Assembly: GCF_004211955.1 (NCBI RefSeq)
Contig: NZ_RHJI01000006.1
Location: 1-64,000, forward strand
Direction: 5' to 3'
Length of the DNA stretch: 64,000 nucleotides
Source: Escherichia sp. E1V33
GTDB taxonomy: Bacteria; Pseudomonadota; Gammaproteobacteria; Enterobacterales; Enterobacteriaceae
In this document: piece by piece, positions 37,733-47,763 of the stretch
Position numbering within the stretch: the stretch's first letter is position 1
Layout of the letters: the number at the start of each line of letters is the position of its first letter
Program-made: the position numbers and the translations under genes
The notes under the pieces: generated by a model
What the model was told of the DNA's origin: nothing
Seen by the model: only the letters and a program-made list of their open reading frames with translations
Databases searched by the model: none

Positions 37733-37746
37733 TTTTAGCTCCTTAC

Positions 37747-38886
37747 TTAGTACAGAGAGTGGGTGTTACGTTCAATATCTTCTTTGGTGATACGTCCGAA
37801 CATTTTCCAGTAACACCAGGTGGTGTAGAGCAGAATGATCGGTACCAGAACCACCGCAACCCAGGTCATGACGTTAAGCGTCAGTTGGCTGGAAGTTGCA
37901 TCCCACATTGTCAGACTTGCGTTCATCATGGTGCTGGACGGCATCACAAACGGGAACATTGCGATACCGGCAGTCAGGATGATGCAGGCCAACGTCAGGG
38001 AGGAGAACACAAACGCCCACGCGGCTTTATCCATACGTGCAGTCAGAATGGTCAGCAGCGGCAGAACCACACCCAGCGCCGGAATAGCCCACAGAATCGG
38101 CGTGTTGTTGAAGTTAACCAGCCATGCGCCAGCTTCACGAACCACTTCTTTATTCAGCGGGTTAGAGGCCGCGTAATGGTCCATTGTTGATTTCACAACA
38201 TAACCATCGATACCGTACATCACCCACACGCCAGCCAGTGCGAAGCACACCAGAGTCACCAGCGCCGCCACCTGAGCCGTTGCACGGGTACGCAGGTGCA
38301 ATTCGCCAACGGTACGCATTTGCAGATAGGTTGCGCCCTGAGTGATGATCATCCCGACGCTCACCACGCCTGCCAGCAGGCCGAACGGGTTAAGCAACTG
38401 GAAGAAGTTACCGGTGTAGTACAGACGCAGATATTCATCAACGTTGAACGGTACGCCCTGCAACAGGTTACCGAACGCCACACCAATCACCAGCGGCGGA
38501 ACGAAGCTACCAATGAAGATGCCCCAGTCCCACATGTTACGCCAGCGGGTTTCTTCAATCTTGGAACGGTAATCAAAACCGACCGGACGGAAGAACAGTG
38601 ACGCCAGAACGAGGATCATCGCGACATAGAAGCCGGAGAACGCAGCGGCATAGACCATCGGCCAGGCAGCAAACAGTGCGCCGCCTGCGGTGATCAGCCA
38701 TACCTGGTTACCGTCCCAGTGTGGCGCGATGGAGTTAATCATAATTCGACGCTCGGTGTCGTTACGACCGAGGAAACGGGTGAGCATGCCCACCCCCATG
38801 TCGAAACCGTCAGTGACTGCAAAACCAATCAGCAGAATGCCAACCAGCAGCCACCAGATAAAACGCAATACTTCATAATCGATCAT
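37747..38886 (-). CDS. cydB: cytochrome bd-I ubiquinol oxidase subunit II
   Basis: This 379-residue inner-membrane protein has about nine membrane helices and begins MIDYEVLRFIWWLLVG. The stretch GFAVTDGFDMGVGML holds the acidic residues of the proton path to haem d. With CydA and CydX it reduces oxygen with high affinity using ubiquinol. It lies 15 bp after cydA. Length matches K-12. Confidence 0.98.
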   Translation of the reverse strand: MIDYEVLRFIWWLLVGILLIGFAVTDGFDMGVGMLTRFLGRNDTERRIMINSIAPHWDGNQVWLITAGGALFAAWPMVYAAAFSGFYVAMILVLASLFFRPVGFDYRSKIEETRWRNMWDWGIFIGSFVPPLVIGVAFGNLLQGVPFNVDEYLRLYYTGNFFQLLNPFGLLAGVVSVGMIITQGATYLQMRTVGELHLRTRATAQVAALVTLVCFALAGVWVMYGIDGYVVKSTMDHYAASNPLNKEVVREAGAWLVNFNNTPILWAIPALGVVLPLLTILTARMDKAAWAFVFSSLTLACIILTAGIAMFPFVMPSSTMMNASLTMWDATSSQLTLNVMTWVAVVLVPIILLYTTWCYWKMFGRITKEDIERNTHSLY

Positions 38887-38901
38887 TTGACGACTCCTGT
38901 C

Positions 38902-40470
38902 TTAGCGTGCCGGCTGAGTAGTCGTGGAAGACTGCTCAAAGTGATAGCGACCGGTTTTCAGGCTGCTTGGGCCAAGGCGTGCAAATTTGAACATTAAGAA
39001 CAATTCTGCCACCAGGAACAGGGTATACAGGCCGCAAATCAGTACCATCGAGAAGATGAGATCGCCTGCGGTCAGCGACGAGTTCGCCACGGCGGTAGGC
39101 AGCACTTCACCGATAGCCCACGGTTGGCGACCATATTCGGCAACGAACCAGCCCGCTTCTACAGCAATCCACGGCAGCGGAATACCGTACAGCGCAGCAC
39201 GCAGCAGCCATTTTTTCTCGCCAATGCGGTTGCGGATGACACTCCAGAAGGAGAGCGCAATGATTGCCAGCAGCAGGAAGCCACACGCCACCATGATACG
39301 GAACGCGAAGTACAGCGGCGCTACACGCGGAATGGAGTCTTTGGTTGCCTGTTGAATCTGCGCTTCAGTCGCATCAGCCACGTTCGGCGTATAGCGTTTC
39401 AGCAGCAGACCGTAACCGAGGTCTTTCTTCATGCTATTGAACTGGTCACGGACAGCCTGGTCGGTAGAACCAGAACGCAGTTGCTCGAGCAGAGAGTATG
39501 CCTTCATCCCGTTACGGATGCGTTCTTCGTGCTGCACCATCAGCTCTTTCAGGCCGATAACCGGTGTATCCACGGAACGCGTTGCGATAATACCCAGAGC
39601 GTAAGGGATCTGGATCGCAAATTTGTTCGTCTGCTCATCCTGATCAGGAATACCGAACAGAGTAAAGGCAGCAGGTGCAGGTTGAGTTTCCCACTCGGCT
39701 TCAATAGCAGCCAGTTTGGTTTTCTGCACATCGCCCATTTCGTAACCAGATTCATCACCCAGAACAATAACAGACAGAACGGCAGCCATACCGAAGCTGG
39801 CAGCGATAGCGAAGGAGCGTTTAGCGAAGGCGAAGTCACGGCCTTTCAGCATATACCATGCGCTGATACCGAGGATGAACATCGCGCCAGTCACATAACC
39901 AGAGGCTACAGTGTGAACGAATTTCACCTGAGCAACCGGGTTAAGCACCAGCTCGGAGAAGCTCACCATCTCCATACGCATAGTTTCGAAATTGAAATCC
40001 GACGCGATTGGGTTTTGCATCCAGCCGTTCGCAACCAGAATCCACAGTGCGGACAGGTTTGAACCGAGCGCCACCAGCCAGGTGACACACATATGCTGAA
40101 CTTTACCCAGACGATCCCAACCGAAGAAGAACAGACCTACAAAGGTGGATTCGAGGAAGAAGGCCATCAGACCTTCGATTGCCAGCGGCGCACCGAAGAT
40201 ATCCCCTACATAGTGGGAATAGTAAGACCAGTTAGTCCCGAACTGGAACTCCATGGTCAGACCGGTTGCCACGCCCAGAGCGAAGTTGATACCAAACAAC
40301 TTGCCCCAGAACTTGGTCATATCTTTATAAATCTGTTTGCCGGAAAGGACGTAGACCGTTTCCATAATGGCCAGCAGGAACGCCATACCGAGCGTCAGTG
40401 GCACAAAAAGGAAGTGGTACATCGCGGTCAAGGCAAACTGTAAGCGCGACAGTTCGACTATATCTAACAT
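38902..40470 (-). CDS. cydA: cytochrome bd-I ubiquinol oxidase subunit I
   Basis: This 522-residue protein has about nine helices and binds haems b558, b595 and d. His19 lies in [15 protein letters not shown] and His186 in [14 protein letters not shown]; Met393 is in the MVACGF segment. The quinol-binding Q-loop (about 240-330) is of the long enterobacterial type. Two ATGs are adjacent; the second gives the known length. Expression in low oxygen through ArcA and FNR is known; an FNR-type site lies about 340 bp upstream. Confidence 0.98.
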   Translation of the reverse strand: MLDIVELSRLQFALTAMYHFLFVPLTLGMAFLLAIMETVYVLSGKQIYKDMTKFWGKLFGINFALGVATGLTMEFQFGTNWSYYSHYVGDIFGAPLAIEGLMAFFLESTFVGLFFFGWDRLGKVQHMCVTWLVALGSNLSALWILVANGWMQNPIASDFNFETMRMEMVSFSELVLNPVAQVKFVHTVASGYVTGAMFILGISAWYMLKGRDFAFAKRSFAIAASFGMAAVLSVIVLGDESGYEMGDVQKTKLAAIEAEWETQPAPAAFTLFGIPDQDEQTNKFAIQIPYALGIIATRSVDTPVIGLKELMVQHEERIRNGMKAYSLLEQLRSGSTDQAVRDQFNSMKKDLGYGLLLKRYTPNVADATEAQIQQATKDSIPRVAPLYFAFRIMVACGFLLLAIIALSFWSVIRNRIGEKKWLLRAALYGIPLPWIAVEAGWFVAEYGRQPWAIGEVLPTAVANSSLTAGDLIFSMVLICGLYTLFLVAELFLMFKFARLGPSSLKTGRYHFEQSSTTTQPAR

Positions 40471-40806
40471 CATGACTCCTTGCTCATCGCATGAAGACTC
40501 CGAGAGTGAACCCCGTTAGAAAGGGTCACACGCATGCCCCAATACAAATGTATTTGCTCGCCCCTATCGTTGCCATTTCATCAAAAGAGGAAAAGACAAT
40601 GATAAAAAGTTACAAATATGTTAATGAATAAACCAAATTGATCCCGTAATTATATTACGCCGCAAAATCCTTACAATAAACAGGTTTTTATTGAGCAAAT
40701 TTGCATTTTTCGACAGTGATCAATTTATAGCGAAATTGTCACCACATCACCAATTTGATCTACAACAATTTATCGCGTTTTACTGATTTTTTTCAAGATT
40801 TAAAAA

Positions 40807-40820
40807 TTGATTTATATCAA
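40807..40820 (-). promoter_or_regulatory. FNR-type site in the cyd control region
   Basis: TTGATTTATATCAA is a perfect fit to the FNR consensus TTGAT-N4-ATCAA. It lies about 340 bp upstream of cydA in the same long control region as in K-12. Confidence 0.85.
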
Positions 40821-41234
40821 AATCAATCAGATATGTTAATTACATGTAAACTATAGATCATTAGTGATTTTATTGTTAATTTATTGTGAAATATTAAAGC
40901 GTGATATTTATCGCTGTGGAAAGATATAGATAAAAAACCAGTATTTTATTTAACAAGGGCACCTTGCCAACTTTTTATAAGACTAATTGATTAGATTAGC
41001 CAATTTGTTGCCATTTTACATAACATATTTTTATCAAAGTTAATTGATTGTTGTCTTTATGAGCACCAATCTTTACCTCGGAATGTTATTGTTTCTTTGC
41101 TAATAGTCACATTGAAGGATGGCTTTGTAGAATTGTGGAGAGAAGGGAAAGAGAATTTTTAAACTAAATTGCATCTGATATAAGTATTTTTCCCTTCTTA
41201 TATTCAACGAACAGCTCAGTAACCCAACATCAAA

Positions 41235-41271
41235 CAACATGGGATTCAATAACTAAGTTTATCCCGTGTTG
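41235..41271. other. hairpin in the cydA-glmS gap
   Basis: CAACATGGGAT (41235-41245) pairs with ATCCCGTGTTG (41261-41271) with one G-T pair and a 15-base loop. No gene is near; it could be a terminator remnant or the end of a lost gene. Confidence 0.4.
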
Positions 41272-41846
41272 GTATATGCAAGTTATTTTTATTAACCCAG
41301 CAGCAAGACGAGACGATGAAACGGCATTATATCTGGCCGTTATTGAACACTAGCCTGCTCTAAGTAATACGTTCCACTGCTGCAGAATAATCATTTCATT
41401 AGAGATAATTAATTGCTCCAATGAATAACCATCCCAATGAGTTATTAACTATTTGTTACTTTAAACATTACCTTTACAATTCCATGTTAAGACGGCAGCA
41501 AATTGTATTAATAATGCACACCAAACTTTATGGACTGCCTTAATAACCAGCCCCTCTTACAAAAAAGCAAATCAGATCTTGATCACAAATATATCAATAC
41601 ATTAAATCAATATAATTTTAAAAATTAAAATCAATAGCAACGATATATGTAAACAATTGAAATAACTGCCATATTTAAAGCAACCACATAAACAATTATT
41701 TTTCGAAAGATATTTTGAAAATAGATCAATTGAAACCTGATGACAGGAAAAAGACACTCCAGTGCTATTAATCGTGAGCCACAGAAAACGGCCATAAATA
41801 CGACGTGTGTAACTTATTTTACTCTCTGTCTTACAAAGGATTACCC

Positions 41847-42296
41847 ATGAAGAAAGCAACACTTGTGCTTGGCGTTATTGGTGCCGACTGCCATGCAGTT
41901 GGCAATAAAGTTCTGGATCGCGTTTTTACTTCCCATGACTTCAGAGTCATTAACCTGGGCGTAATGGTCAGCCAGGATGAATATATTGATGCCGCCATTG
42001 AAACTGGCGCTGACGCGATAGTGGTTTCCTCTATCTACGGACATGGCGATATCGACTGTCTGGGCATGCGTGAACGTTGCATCGAACGTGGGCTGGGCGA
42101 CATTCTGCTCTATGTAGGCGGTAATCTGGTAGTGGGTAAACATGACTTCGCTAACGTGGAAATCAAATTCAAAGAGATGGGTTTTGACCGCGTCTTCGCC
42201 CCCAGCCATGACTTAGAAGATGTCTGCCAGCTGATGGCCCACGATATCAACCAGCTTCATGGTGTTGAAACACGTATTTTCGAAGAGGCCATCTGA
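41847..42296 (+). CDS. glmS: glutamate mutase sigma (B12-binding) subunit
   Basis: This 149-residue subunit (component S) of adenosylcobalamin-dependent glutamate mutase has the base-off B12 motif D-x-H-x-x-G at residues 14-19 (GADCHAVG), followed by VVSSIYGHG and YVGGNLVVG, the SxL and GG motifs of the Rossmann-like B12 fold. It moves the glycyl unit of L-glutamate to give (2S,3S)-3-methylaspartate together with GlmE. The start at 41847 is taken from the family N-terminus; an ATG 14 codons upstream gives an unlikely extension. It shares its name with, but is unrelated to, glucosamine synthase GlmS. The operon is absent from K-12. Confidence 0.95.
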   Translation: MKKATLVLGVIGADCHAVGNKVLDRVFTSHDFRVINLGVMVSQDEYIDAAIETGADAIVVSSIYGHGDIDCLGMRERCIERGLGDILLYVGGNLVVGKHDFANVEIKFKEMGFDRVFAPSHDLEDVCQLMAHDINQLHGVETRIFEEAI

Positions 42297-43684
42297 TGCA
42301 AATCGTCTCTGTCGATATTGGATCGACGTGGACCAAAGCTGCCCTCTTTACCCGGGAGGGGGACGCGTTAACGCTGGTTAACCACGTTCTGACTCCAACC
42401 ACCACCCATCATCTGGCCGATGGTTTTTTCTCAAGTCTGAACCAGGTGTTAAATGTAGATAACGCCCTCCCCCTGTTAAAAAGCGGCGAAGTTACATTGA
42501 AGTACTCCTCTTCAGCCAAAGGTGGACTGGCGGTTGCCGCAATGGGATTAGTGCCATCTATTACCCTGGAATCCGCGAAAGTAACCGCTCACTCTGCTGG
42601 CGCTAAAATTGCGCAACATTACTCCTACAAGCTGAACCGCCGTGATATTCAGGCGCTGGAAGAGTCACCACCCGATATCCTCTTGTTCACGGGCGGCACC
42701 GACGGCGGAGAAGAGAGTTACGGGCTAAATAACGCCCGTGTGCTGGCGGAATCACAACTCGATTGCGCCATTATTTATGCCGGAAACCGGGACATTCAGG
42801 ACAATATACAGGACATCCTCGGGCATAAAGATCTGACCATCGTCGATAACGTCCTGCCTGACCTTGAAAATCCCTCTCCTTGCGCCGCGCGTCAGGCCAT
42901 CTGCGACATTTTCCTCAAACGCATTGTTAAAGGAAAAGGGCTGGATGTCATTGTTGATGAAACGGGCGAAGAGCCGATGCCGACGCCGTGGACGGTTTTT
43001 GAACTGGTTAAGGCAATCAGTAATGTCGATAGCAGTTGGAAAGAGTTCATGCTGATCGACATGGGAGGCGCAACCACCGATATGTATTCTGCCTGTGCCA
43101 ATAATCTCTCACCCGACACCGTTTTACACGGCGTACCGGAACCGTTCGTAAAACGGACTGTTGAAGGCGATCTGGGAATGCGCGTCTCAGCGATGGTGGT
43201 TGGTGAAAGCGCAAAAGACTTAGTCAATGTGATCTTTTCTCAGCACCCCACACAGCAGGACGCATTTTATCATTATCTCCGTCATTTAGTTGCACATCCC
43301 GATCATTTACCCACTAACGCAGAAGAAAAATATTTCGATTCTGTGCTGGCCGGGCTGTGCGTAGGTTACGCCACTGAACGTCATGCCGGCACCAAAAAAG
43401 AGGTCTGCACCTGCGTCGGCAATGTCGATTTACAGATGGGGCGCGACCTGACCACCGTGCGCAAAGTCGTTGGTTCAGGTGGATGGTTATCGCGCGCCAG
43501 CCAGTTTGATATTCATCGTTGGTTGAAATACCGCGAGTTAAACGACGACGGCAAACGCATTCTCTTACCGACCGAATTTGAATATTACCGCGATTCAAAG
43601 GGGCTATTTCCACTGCTGGCAAACGTCGCCAGAGTAGATCCGCAGGCCGCCGCGCGTACCAGTATTCAATGCTTAACCCTATAA
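42296..43684 (+). CDS. mutL: glutamate mutase reactivation protein MutL
   Basis: This 462-residue protein of the MutL/GlmL family has an actin-like ATPase (ASKHA) fold. The phosphate-1 motif is VDIGSTWTKAALF at the N-terminus, the linker is LFTGGTDGGEE, and the second phosphate motif is LIDMGGATTDMYS. It is not the mismatch-repair protein of the same name. It lies between glmS and glmE in nearly all such clusters and is thought to exchange inactivated cobalamin on the mutase. Its start overlaps the glmS stop (TGATG), so translation is coupled. Confidence 0.93.
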   Translation: MQIVSVDIGSTWTKAALFTREGDALTLVNHVLTPTTTHHLADGFFSSLNQVLNVDNALPLLKSGEVTLKYSSSAKGGLAVAAMGLVPSITLESAKVTAHSAGAKIAQHYSYKLNRRDIQALEESPPDILLFTGGTDGGEESYGLNNARVLAESQLDCAIIYAGNRDIQDNIQDILGHKDLTIVDNVLPDLENPSPCAARQAICDIFLKRIVKGKGLDVIVDETGEEPMPTPWTVFELVKAISNVDSSWKEFMLIDMGGATTDMYSACANNLSPDTVLHGVPEPFVKRTVEGDLGMRVSAMVVGESAKDLVNVIFSQHPTQQDAFYHYLRHLVAHPDHLPTNAEEKYFDSVLAGLCVGYATERHAGTKKEVCTCVGNVDLQMGRDLTTVRKVVGSGGWLSRASQFDIHRWLKYRELNDDGKRILLPTEFEYYRDSKGLFPLLANVARVDPQAAARTSIQCLTL

Positions 43685-43702
43685 CAATTAAGGCAGCAAT
43701 CA

Positions 43703-45148
43703 ATGGAACTTCGAAATAAGAAATTAACCCATGACGAATTCATGACCGAGCGGCAACAGGTACTGAAAACCTGGGAAACCGGCAAGGACGTTGAAAACTT
43801 CGAAGATGGCGTTAAATATCAACAAACCATTCCTGATCATAAACGCTTCTCCCTTGCCCTACTGAAAGCAGACCTGGAAGGTAAAACGCTTAGCCAACCG
43901 CGGGCTGGCGTGGCGTTGATGGACGAACACATCGAACTACTGAAAACACTGCAAGATGAGTGCGATCTGCTGCCGAGCACCATCGATGCCTATACCCGTC
44001 TGAATCGTTACGAAGAAGCCGCGGTAGGGATTAAAAAATCCATCGAAGCCGGAACCTCTAAACTGAACGGTTTACCGGTGGTTAACCACGGCGTCGCAGC
44101 ATGCCGTCGTCTGACTGAAACCCTGCAAAAACCGCTACAGATCCGCCACGGCACACCAGATGCGCGACTGCTGGCTGAAATCTCAATGGCCAGCGGCTTC
44201 ACCAGCTATGAAGGCGGTGGTATTTCCTACAATATTCCGTATGCCAAACGCGTAACGCTGGAAAAATCGATCCGCGACTGGCAGTACTGCGACCGTTTAA
44301 TGGGGCTGTTTGAAGAGCACGGCATTCGCATCAACCGCGAACCGTTTGGCCCGCTTACAGGTACCTTGATTCCACCGTTTATCTCGCACTCTATTGCGAT
44401 AATCGAAGGCTTGCTGGCGCTGGAACAGGGCGTGAAATCTATCACCGTCGGTTATGGTCAGGTTGGAAGCCTGACGCAAGATATTGCGGCGATCCAGTCT
44501 CTGCGTGAACTCGCTCACGAATACTTCCAGAACCATGGCTATGCAGATTACGAATTAAGTACGGTGTTCCACCAGTGGATGGGCGGTTTCCCGGAAGATG
44601 AGTCAAAAGCGTTCGCGATTATCTCCTGGGGCGCGGCGGTTGCCGGAATGTCGGGCGCAACCAAAGTGATCACCAAGAGCCCGCATGAAGCCTGGGGCAT
44701 CCCTACCGCTGCCGCCAACGTGCAGGGACTGAAAGCCTCCCGCCAAATGCTCAATATGGTTAGCGATCAGAAATTCCCGCCGTGTCCTGCGGTGGAACTG
44801 GAAGTCGAGTTGATTAAGAGTGAAGTGCGCGCCGTGCTGAATAAAGTGTTCGAACTGGGGAATGGGGATATCGCGCGCGGTACGGTGCTGGCATTTGAAG
44901 CGGGCGTACTGGATGTGCCGTTTGCGCCAGCCGCCTGCAACGCGGGCAAAATTCTTCCGGTCCGCGACAACACCGGCGCGATACGTGTGCTGGAAGCCGG
45001 CGCCGTTCCATTGCCAAAAGACATTCTCGACCTTCACCACGATTACGTTGCCGAACGCGCGCGCTTTGAAGGACGTCAACCGACATTCCAGATGGTTGTA
45101 GATGACATCAATGCTGTATCCCACAGTAAATTAATAGGAAGACCATAA
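43703..45148 (+). CDS. glmE: glutamate mutase epsilon (catalytic) subunit
   Basis: This 481-residue subunit E of glutamate mutase (also mutE) is a TIM barrel that binds glutamate and, with GlmS, the cofactor. Typical segments are SGFTSYEGGGISYNIPYAK, FGPLTGTLIPPFISHSIA and WMGGFPEDESKAFAIISWG. Full family length suggests an active enzyme. It is followed directly by mal: its TAA shares an A with the mal ATG. The product, 3-methylaspartate, is the substrate of the next gene's enzyme. Confidence 0.95.
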   Translation: MELRNKKLTHDEFMTERQQVLKTWETGKDVENFEDGVKYQQTIPDHKRFSLALLKADLEGKTLSQPRAGVALMDEHIELLKTLQDECDLLPSTIDAYTRLNRYEEAAVGIKKSIEAGTSKLNGLPVVNHGVAACRRLTETLQKPLQIRHGTPDARLLAEISMASGFTSYEGGGISYNIPYAKRVTLEKSIRDWQYCDRLMGLFEEHGIRINREPFGPLTGTLIPPFISHSIAIIEGLLALEQGVKSITVGYGQVGSLTQDIAAIQSLRELAHEYFQNHGYADYELSTVFHQWMGGFPEDESKAFAIISWGAAVAGMSGATKVITKSPHEAWGIPTAAANVQGLKASRQMLNMVSDQKFPPCPAVELEVELIKSEVRAVLNKVFELGNGDIARGTVLAFEAGVLDVPFAPAACNAGKILPVRDNTGAIRVLEAGAVPLPKDILDLHHDYVAERARFEGRQPTFQMVVDDINAVSHSKLIGRP

Positions 45149-46389
45149 TGAAAATAAAACAGGCCCTGTTCACCGCTGGCTACTCCTCATTCTATTTCGA
45201 TGACCAGCAGGCGATAAAAAACGGAGCGGGCCACGACGGATTTTTTTATACCGGGGAGCCGGTTACGTCTGGTTTTAGCGCAGTACGTCAGGCTGGGGAG
45301 TGCGTTTCAGTTCAGTTGATTCTGGAAAATGGCGCGGTCGCGGTTGGTGATTGTGCTGCGGTACAGTACTCCGGGGCTGGCGGTCGCGATCCGCTGTTTC
45401 TCGCAGAGCATTTTGTTCCGTTCCTTAATGACCATATCAAACCGTTACTGGAAGGCCGCGATGTGGATGCGTTTGTGCCGAACGCCCGTTTTTTCGACAA
45501 GCTGCGTATTGACGGCAACTTGCTGCATACCGCCGTGCGCTATGGATTATCACAGGCACTGCTTGATGCTACCGCGCTGGCAACGGGCCGTCTGAAAACT
45601 GAAGTAGTTTGCGATGAATGGCAGTTACCGCGCGTGGCGAAATCCATTCCTTTATTTGGTCAGAGCGGCGACGATCGGTATATCGCCGTCGATAAAATGA
45701 TCCTCAAAGGGATCGACGTGCTGCCCCATGCACTGATTAATAACGTCGAAGAGAAGCTGGGCTTTCAGGGCGAAAAACTGCGCGAATATATCCGCTGGCT
45801 GTCGGATCGCATTCTGAGCAAGCGCACCAGCACTCGCTACCACCCTACCCTGCACATCGATGTATACGGCACCATTGGTCTGATCTTTGACATGGATCCC
45901 GTTCGCTGTGCGCAATATATCGCCAGCCTGGAAGAAGAAACACAAGGTCTGCCGCTGTACATTGAAGGTCCGGTCGATGCCGGTAACAAACCTGACCAAA
46001 TTCGCCTGTTGACTGCCATCACCAAAGAGCTGACACGCCTCGGTTCCGGCGTGAAAATTGTCGCCGACGAATGGTGTAACACCTACCAGGATATCGTTGA
46101 TTTCACTGATGCAGCCAGTTGCCACATGGTGCAAATCAAAACGCCTGATCTGGGCAGTATTCACAACATCGTCGATGCGGTTCTGTACTGCAACAGCCAC
46201 GGAATGGAGGCCTATCAGGGAGGCACCTGTAACGAAACCGATGTCAGCGCCCGAACTTGTGTCCACGTAGCCCTTGCCGCGCGTCCCATGCGGATGTTGG
46301 TGAAACCGGGGATGGGATTTGACGAAGGCCTCGACATCGTGTTCAACGAAATGAATCGTACTATCGCGCTGATGCTGGCTAAGGACTAA
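45148..46389 (+). CDS. mal: 3-methylaspartate ammonia-lyase
   Basis: This 413-residue enolase-superfamily enzyme splits methylaspartate into mesaconate and ammonia. The catalytic Lys331 lies in VQIKTPDLGSIHN. Metal ligands lie in IDVYGTIGLIFD, YIEGPVDAG and VADEWCNT. The C-terminal TCVHVALAARP is also typical. Length is that of the Clostridium/Citrobacter enzyme. It is coupled to glmE upstream and to the AtuA-like gene (3 bp) downstream. Confidence 0.96.
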   Translation: MKIKQALFTAGYSSFYFDDQQAIKNGAGHDGFFYTGEPVTSGFSAVRQAGECVSVQLILENGAVAVGDCAAVQYSGAGGRDPLFLAEHFVPFLNDHIKPLLEGRDVDAFVPNARFFDKLRIDGNLLHTAVRYGLSQALLDATALATGRLKTEVVCDEWQLPRVAKSIPLFGQSGDDRYIAVDKMILKGIDVLPHALINNVEEKLGFQGEKLREYIRWLSDRILSKRTSTRYHPTLHIDVYGTIGLIFDMDPVRCAQYIASLEEETQGLPLYIEGPVDAGNKPDQIRLLTAITKELTRLGSGVKIVADEWCNTYQDIVDFTDAASCHMVQIKTPDLGSIHNIVDAVLYCNSHGMEAYQGGTCNETDVSARTCVHVALAARPMRMLVKPGMGFDEGLDIVFNEMNRTIALMLAKD

Positions 46390-46392
46390 CTG

Positions 46393-47763
46393 ATGGCTCG
46401 TTCTTTTAAAGTCTTATCACCTACTGCGATCCTCGGTTATGGCTTCCCTGAAGAGAGCTTCCGCAAAGCGATGGCGGAATCTCCCGACCTGATCGCCGTT
46501 GATGCCGGTTCTTCCGATCCTGGCCCGCACTATCTGGGGGCGGGTAAGCCCTTTACCGACCGCGCAGGAGTTAAACGCGACCTGCGCTATATGATCACCG
46601 CAGGCGTGCGAAATAATATTCCGGTGGTGATCGGGACGGCCGGTGGTTCTGGCGCTGCCCCGCATTTGGAGTGGTGTCGTCAAATTATTCACGAGATTGC
46701 GCAAGAGGAAAAACTTTCATTCTCGATGGCGCTGATCCCGACGGACGTTGACAAAGCCATTGTCCACCAGGCACTGGATAACGGCAAAATAACGGCGCTG
46801 GATTTTGTCCCGCCGTTAACGCACGACGCGATTGACGAAAGTACCTATATCGTCGCGCAAATGGGCATCGAACCCTTCCAACGGGCGCTGAAAGAAGGCG
46901 CACAGGTGGTGCTGGGCGGCCGGGCTTATGATCCGGCCTGCTTTGCCGCACTACCAATCATGCAAGGCTTTGACGAAGGGCTGGCGCTGCACTGTGGGAA
47001 AATCCTCGAATGCGCAGCAATTGCCGCTACGCCAGGTTCCGGCTCTGACTGTGCAATGGGCATCATCGACGATAATGGCTTCACGCTGAAGACGTTCAAT
47101 CCGCAGCGTAAGTTCACCGAAACATCTGCAGCCGCACACACGCTGTATGAGAAATCGGACCCGTACTTCCTGCCGGGACCAGGCGGTGTTCTGAATCTGA
47201 AAAGCTGCACCTTCAAAGCAGTGAACGACGGTGAAGTTTATGTCAGCGGTTCTGAGCATGAAGAAACGCCATATGCCCTGAAGCTGGAAGGCGCGCGGCA
47301 GGTGGGCTTCCGCTGCCTGACCATCGCCGGCACTCGCGACCCAATCATGATCGCCGGGATCGACAAAATCATTGAAGAGGTCAAAGCCAGCGTAACACGC
47401 AACCTGTCGCTGACCGATGACAGCATTCGAATGACATTCCACCTGTACGGTAAAAATGGTGTCATGGGCGACCACGAGCCCATGGAAACTGCCGGACATG
47501 AACTGGGGATCGTCCTGGATGTGGTCGCGCCGACGCAAGAAATCGCCAACAGTGTTTGCTCACTGGTGCGCTCCACTATGTTGCACTATGGCTATGAAAA
47601 TCGCATCGCCACGGCGGGTAACCTGGCGTTCCCGTTCTCCCCTTCTGATATCCAGAGTGGACCCGTATACGAGTTTTCTATCTATCACCTGATTGAAGCC
47701 AACGACGCACTGCGTTTTGATTTCCATATGGAACAGGTGACGCCAGAAGGAGTTCAGGCATGA
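46393..47763 (+). CDS. AtuA-like (DUF1446) protein of unknown activity
   Basis: This 456-residue cytosolic protein is of the acyclic-terpene-utilisation AtuA (DUF1446) type. It has Gly-rich segments VDAGSSDPGPHYLGAG near the N-terminus, VVIGTAGGSGAAPHLEW at about 75 and GGRAYDPACFAALP at about 175. Cysteines occur in CGKILECAAIAATPGSGSDC. No signal peptide or membrane helix is present. It overlaps the next gene (DUF4387) by 4 bp, and the two families often occur as partners or fused. Its place after mal suggests a role in mesaconate/citramalate processing or CoA-thioester chemistry, but no activity can be assigned. Confidence 0.85.
   Translation: MARSFKVLSPTAILGYGFPEESFRKAMAESPDLIAVDAGSSDPGPHYLGAGKPFTDRAGVKRDLRYMITAGVRNNIPVVIGTAGGSGAAPHLEWCRQIIHEIAQEEKLSFSMALIPTDVDKAIVHQALDNGKITALDFVPPLTHDAIDESTYIVAQMGIEPFQRALKEGAQVVLGGRAYDPACFAALPIMQGFDEGLALHCGKILECAAIAATPGSGSDCAMGIIDDNGFTLKTFNPQRKFTETSAAAHTLYEKSDPYFLPGPGGVLNLKSCTFKAVNDGEVYVSGSEHEETPYALKLEGARQVGFRCLTIAGTRDPIMIAGIDKIIEEVKASVTRNLSLTDDSIRMTFHLYGKNGVMGDHEPMETAGHELGIVLDVVAPTQEIANSVCSLVRSTMLHYGYENRIATAGNLAFPFSPSDIQSGPVYEFSIYHLIEANDALRFDFHMEQVTPEGVQA

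Larger units (their letters stand above)
40471..41846. other. long AT-rich intergenic region between cydA and glmS
   Basis: There are 1376 bp without a credible gene. The cydA-proximal 450 bp (40471-40920) is the cyd control region with FNR-type sites. The rest (40920-41846) is very AT-rich, has stop codons in all frames and holds two moderate hairpins (41235-41271 and 41320-41341). The only open frame of note (minus strand, 41602-41862, 86 residues) lacks a ribosome site and overlaps glmS. The promoter of the glutamate-mutase operon must lie near its right end. I saw no cobalamin riboswitch. Confidence 0.6.

Noticed and set aside
41640..41846. Cobalamin riboswitch before glmS
   Set aside because: I looked for the conserved B12-box sequence and the expected multi-stem fold and found none; GAGCCACAG near 41775 is too short to count.
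41602..41862. 86-residue hydrophobic open frame on the minus strand upstream of glmS
   Set aside because: It has no ribosome site, overlaps the glmS start and is in very AT-rich DNA where such frames arise by chance.
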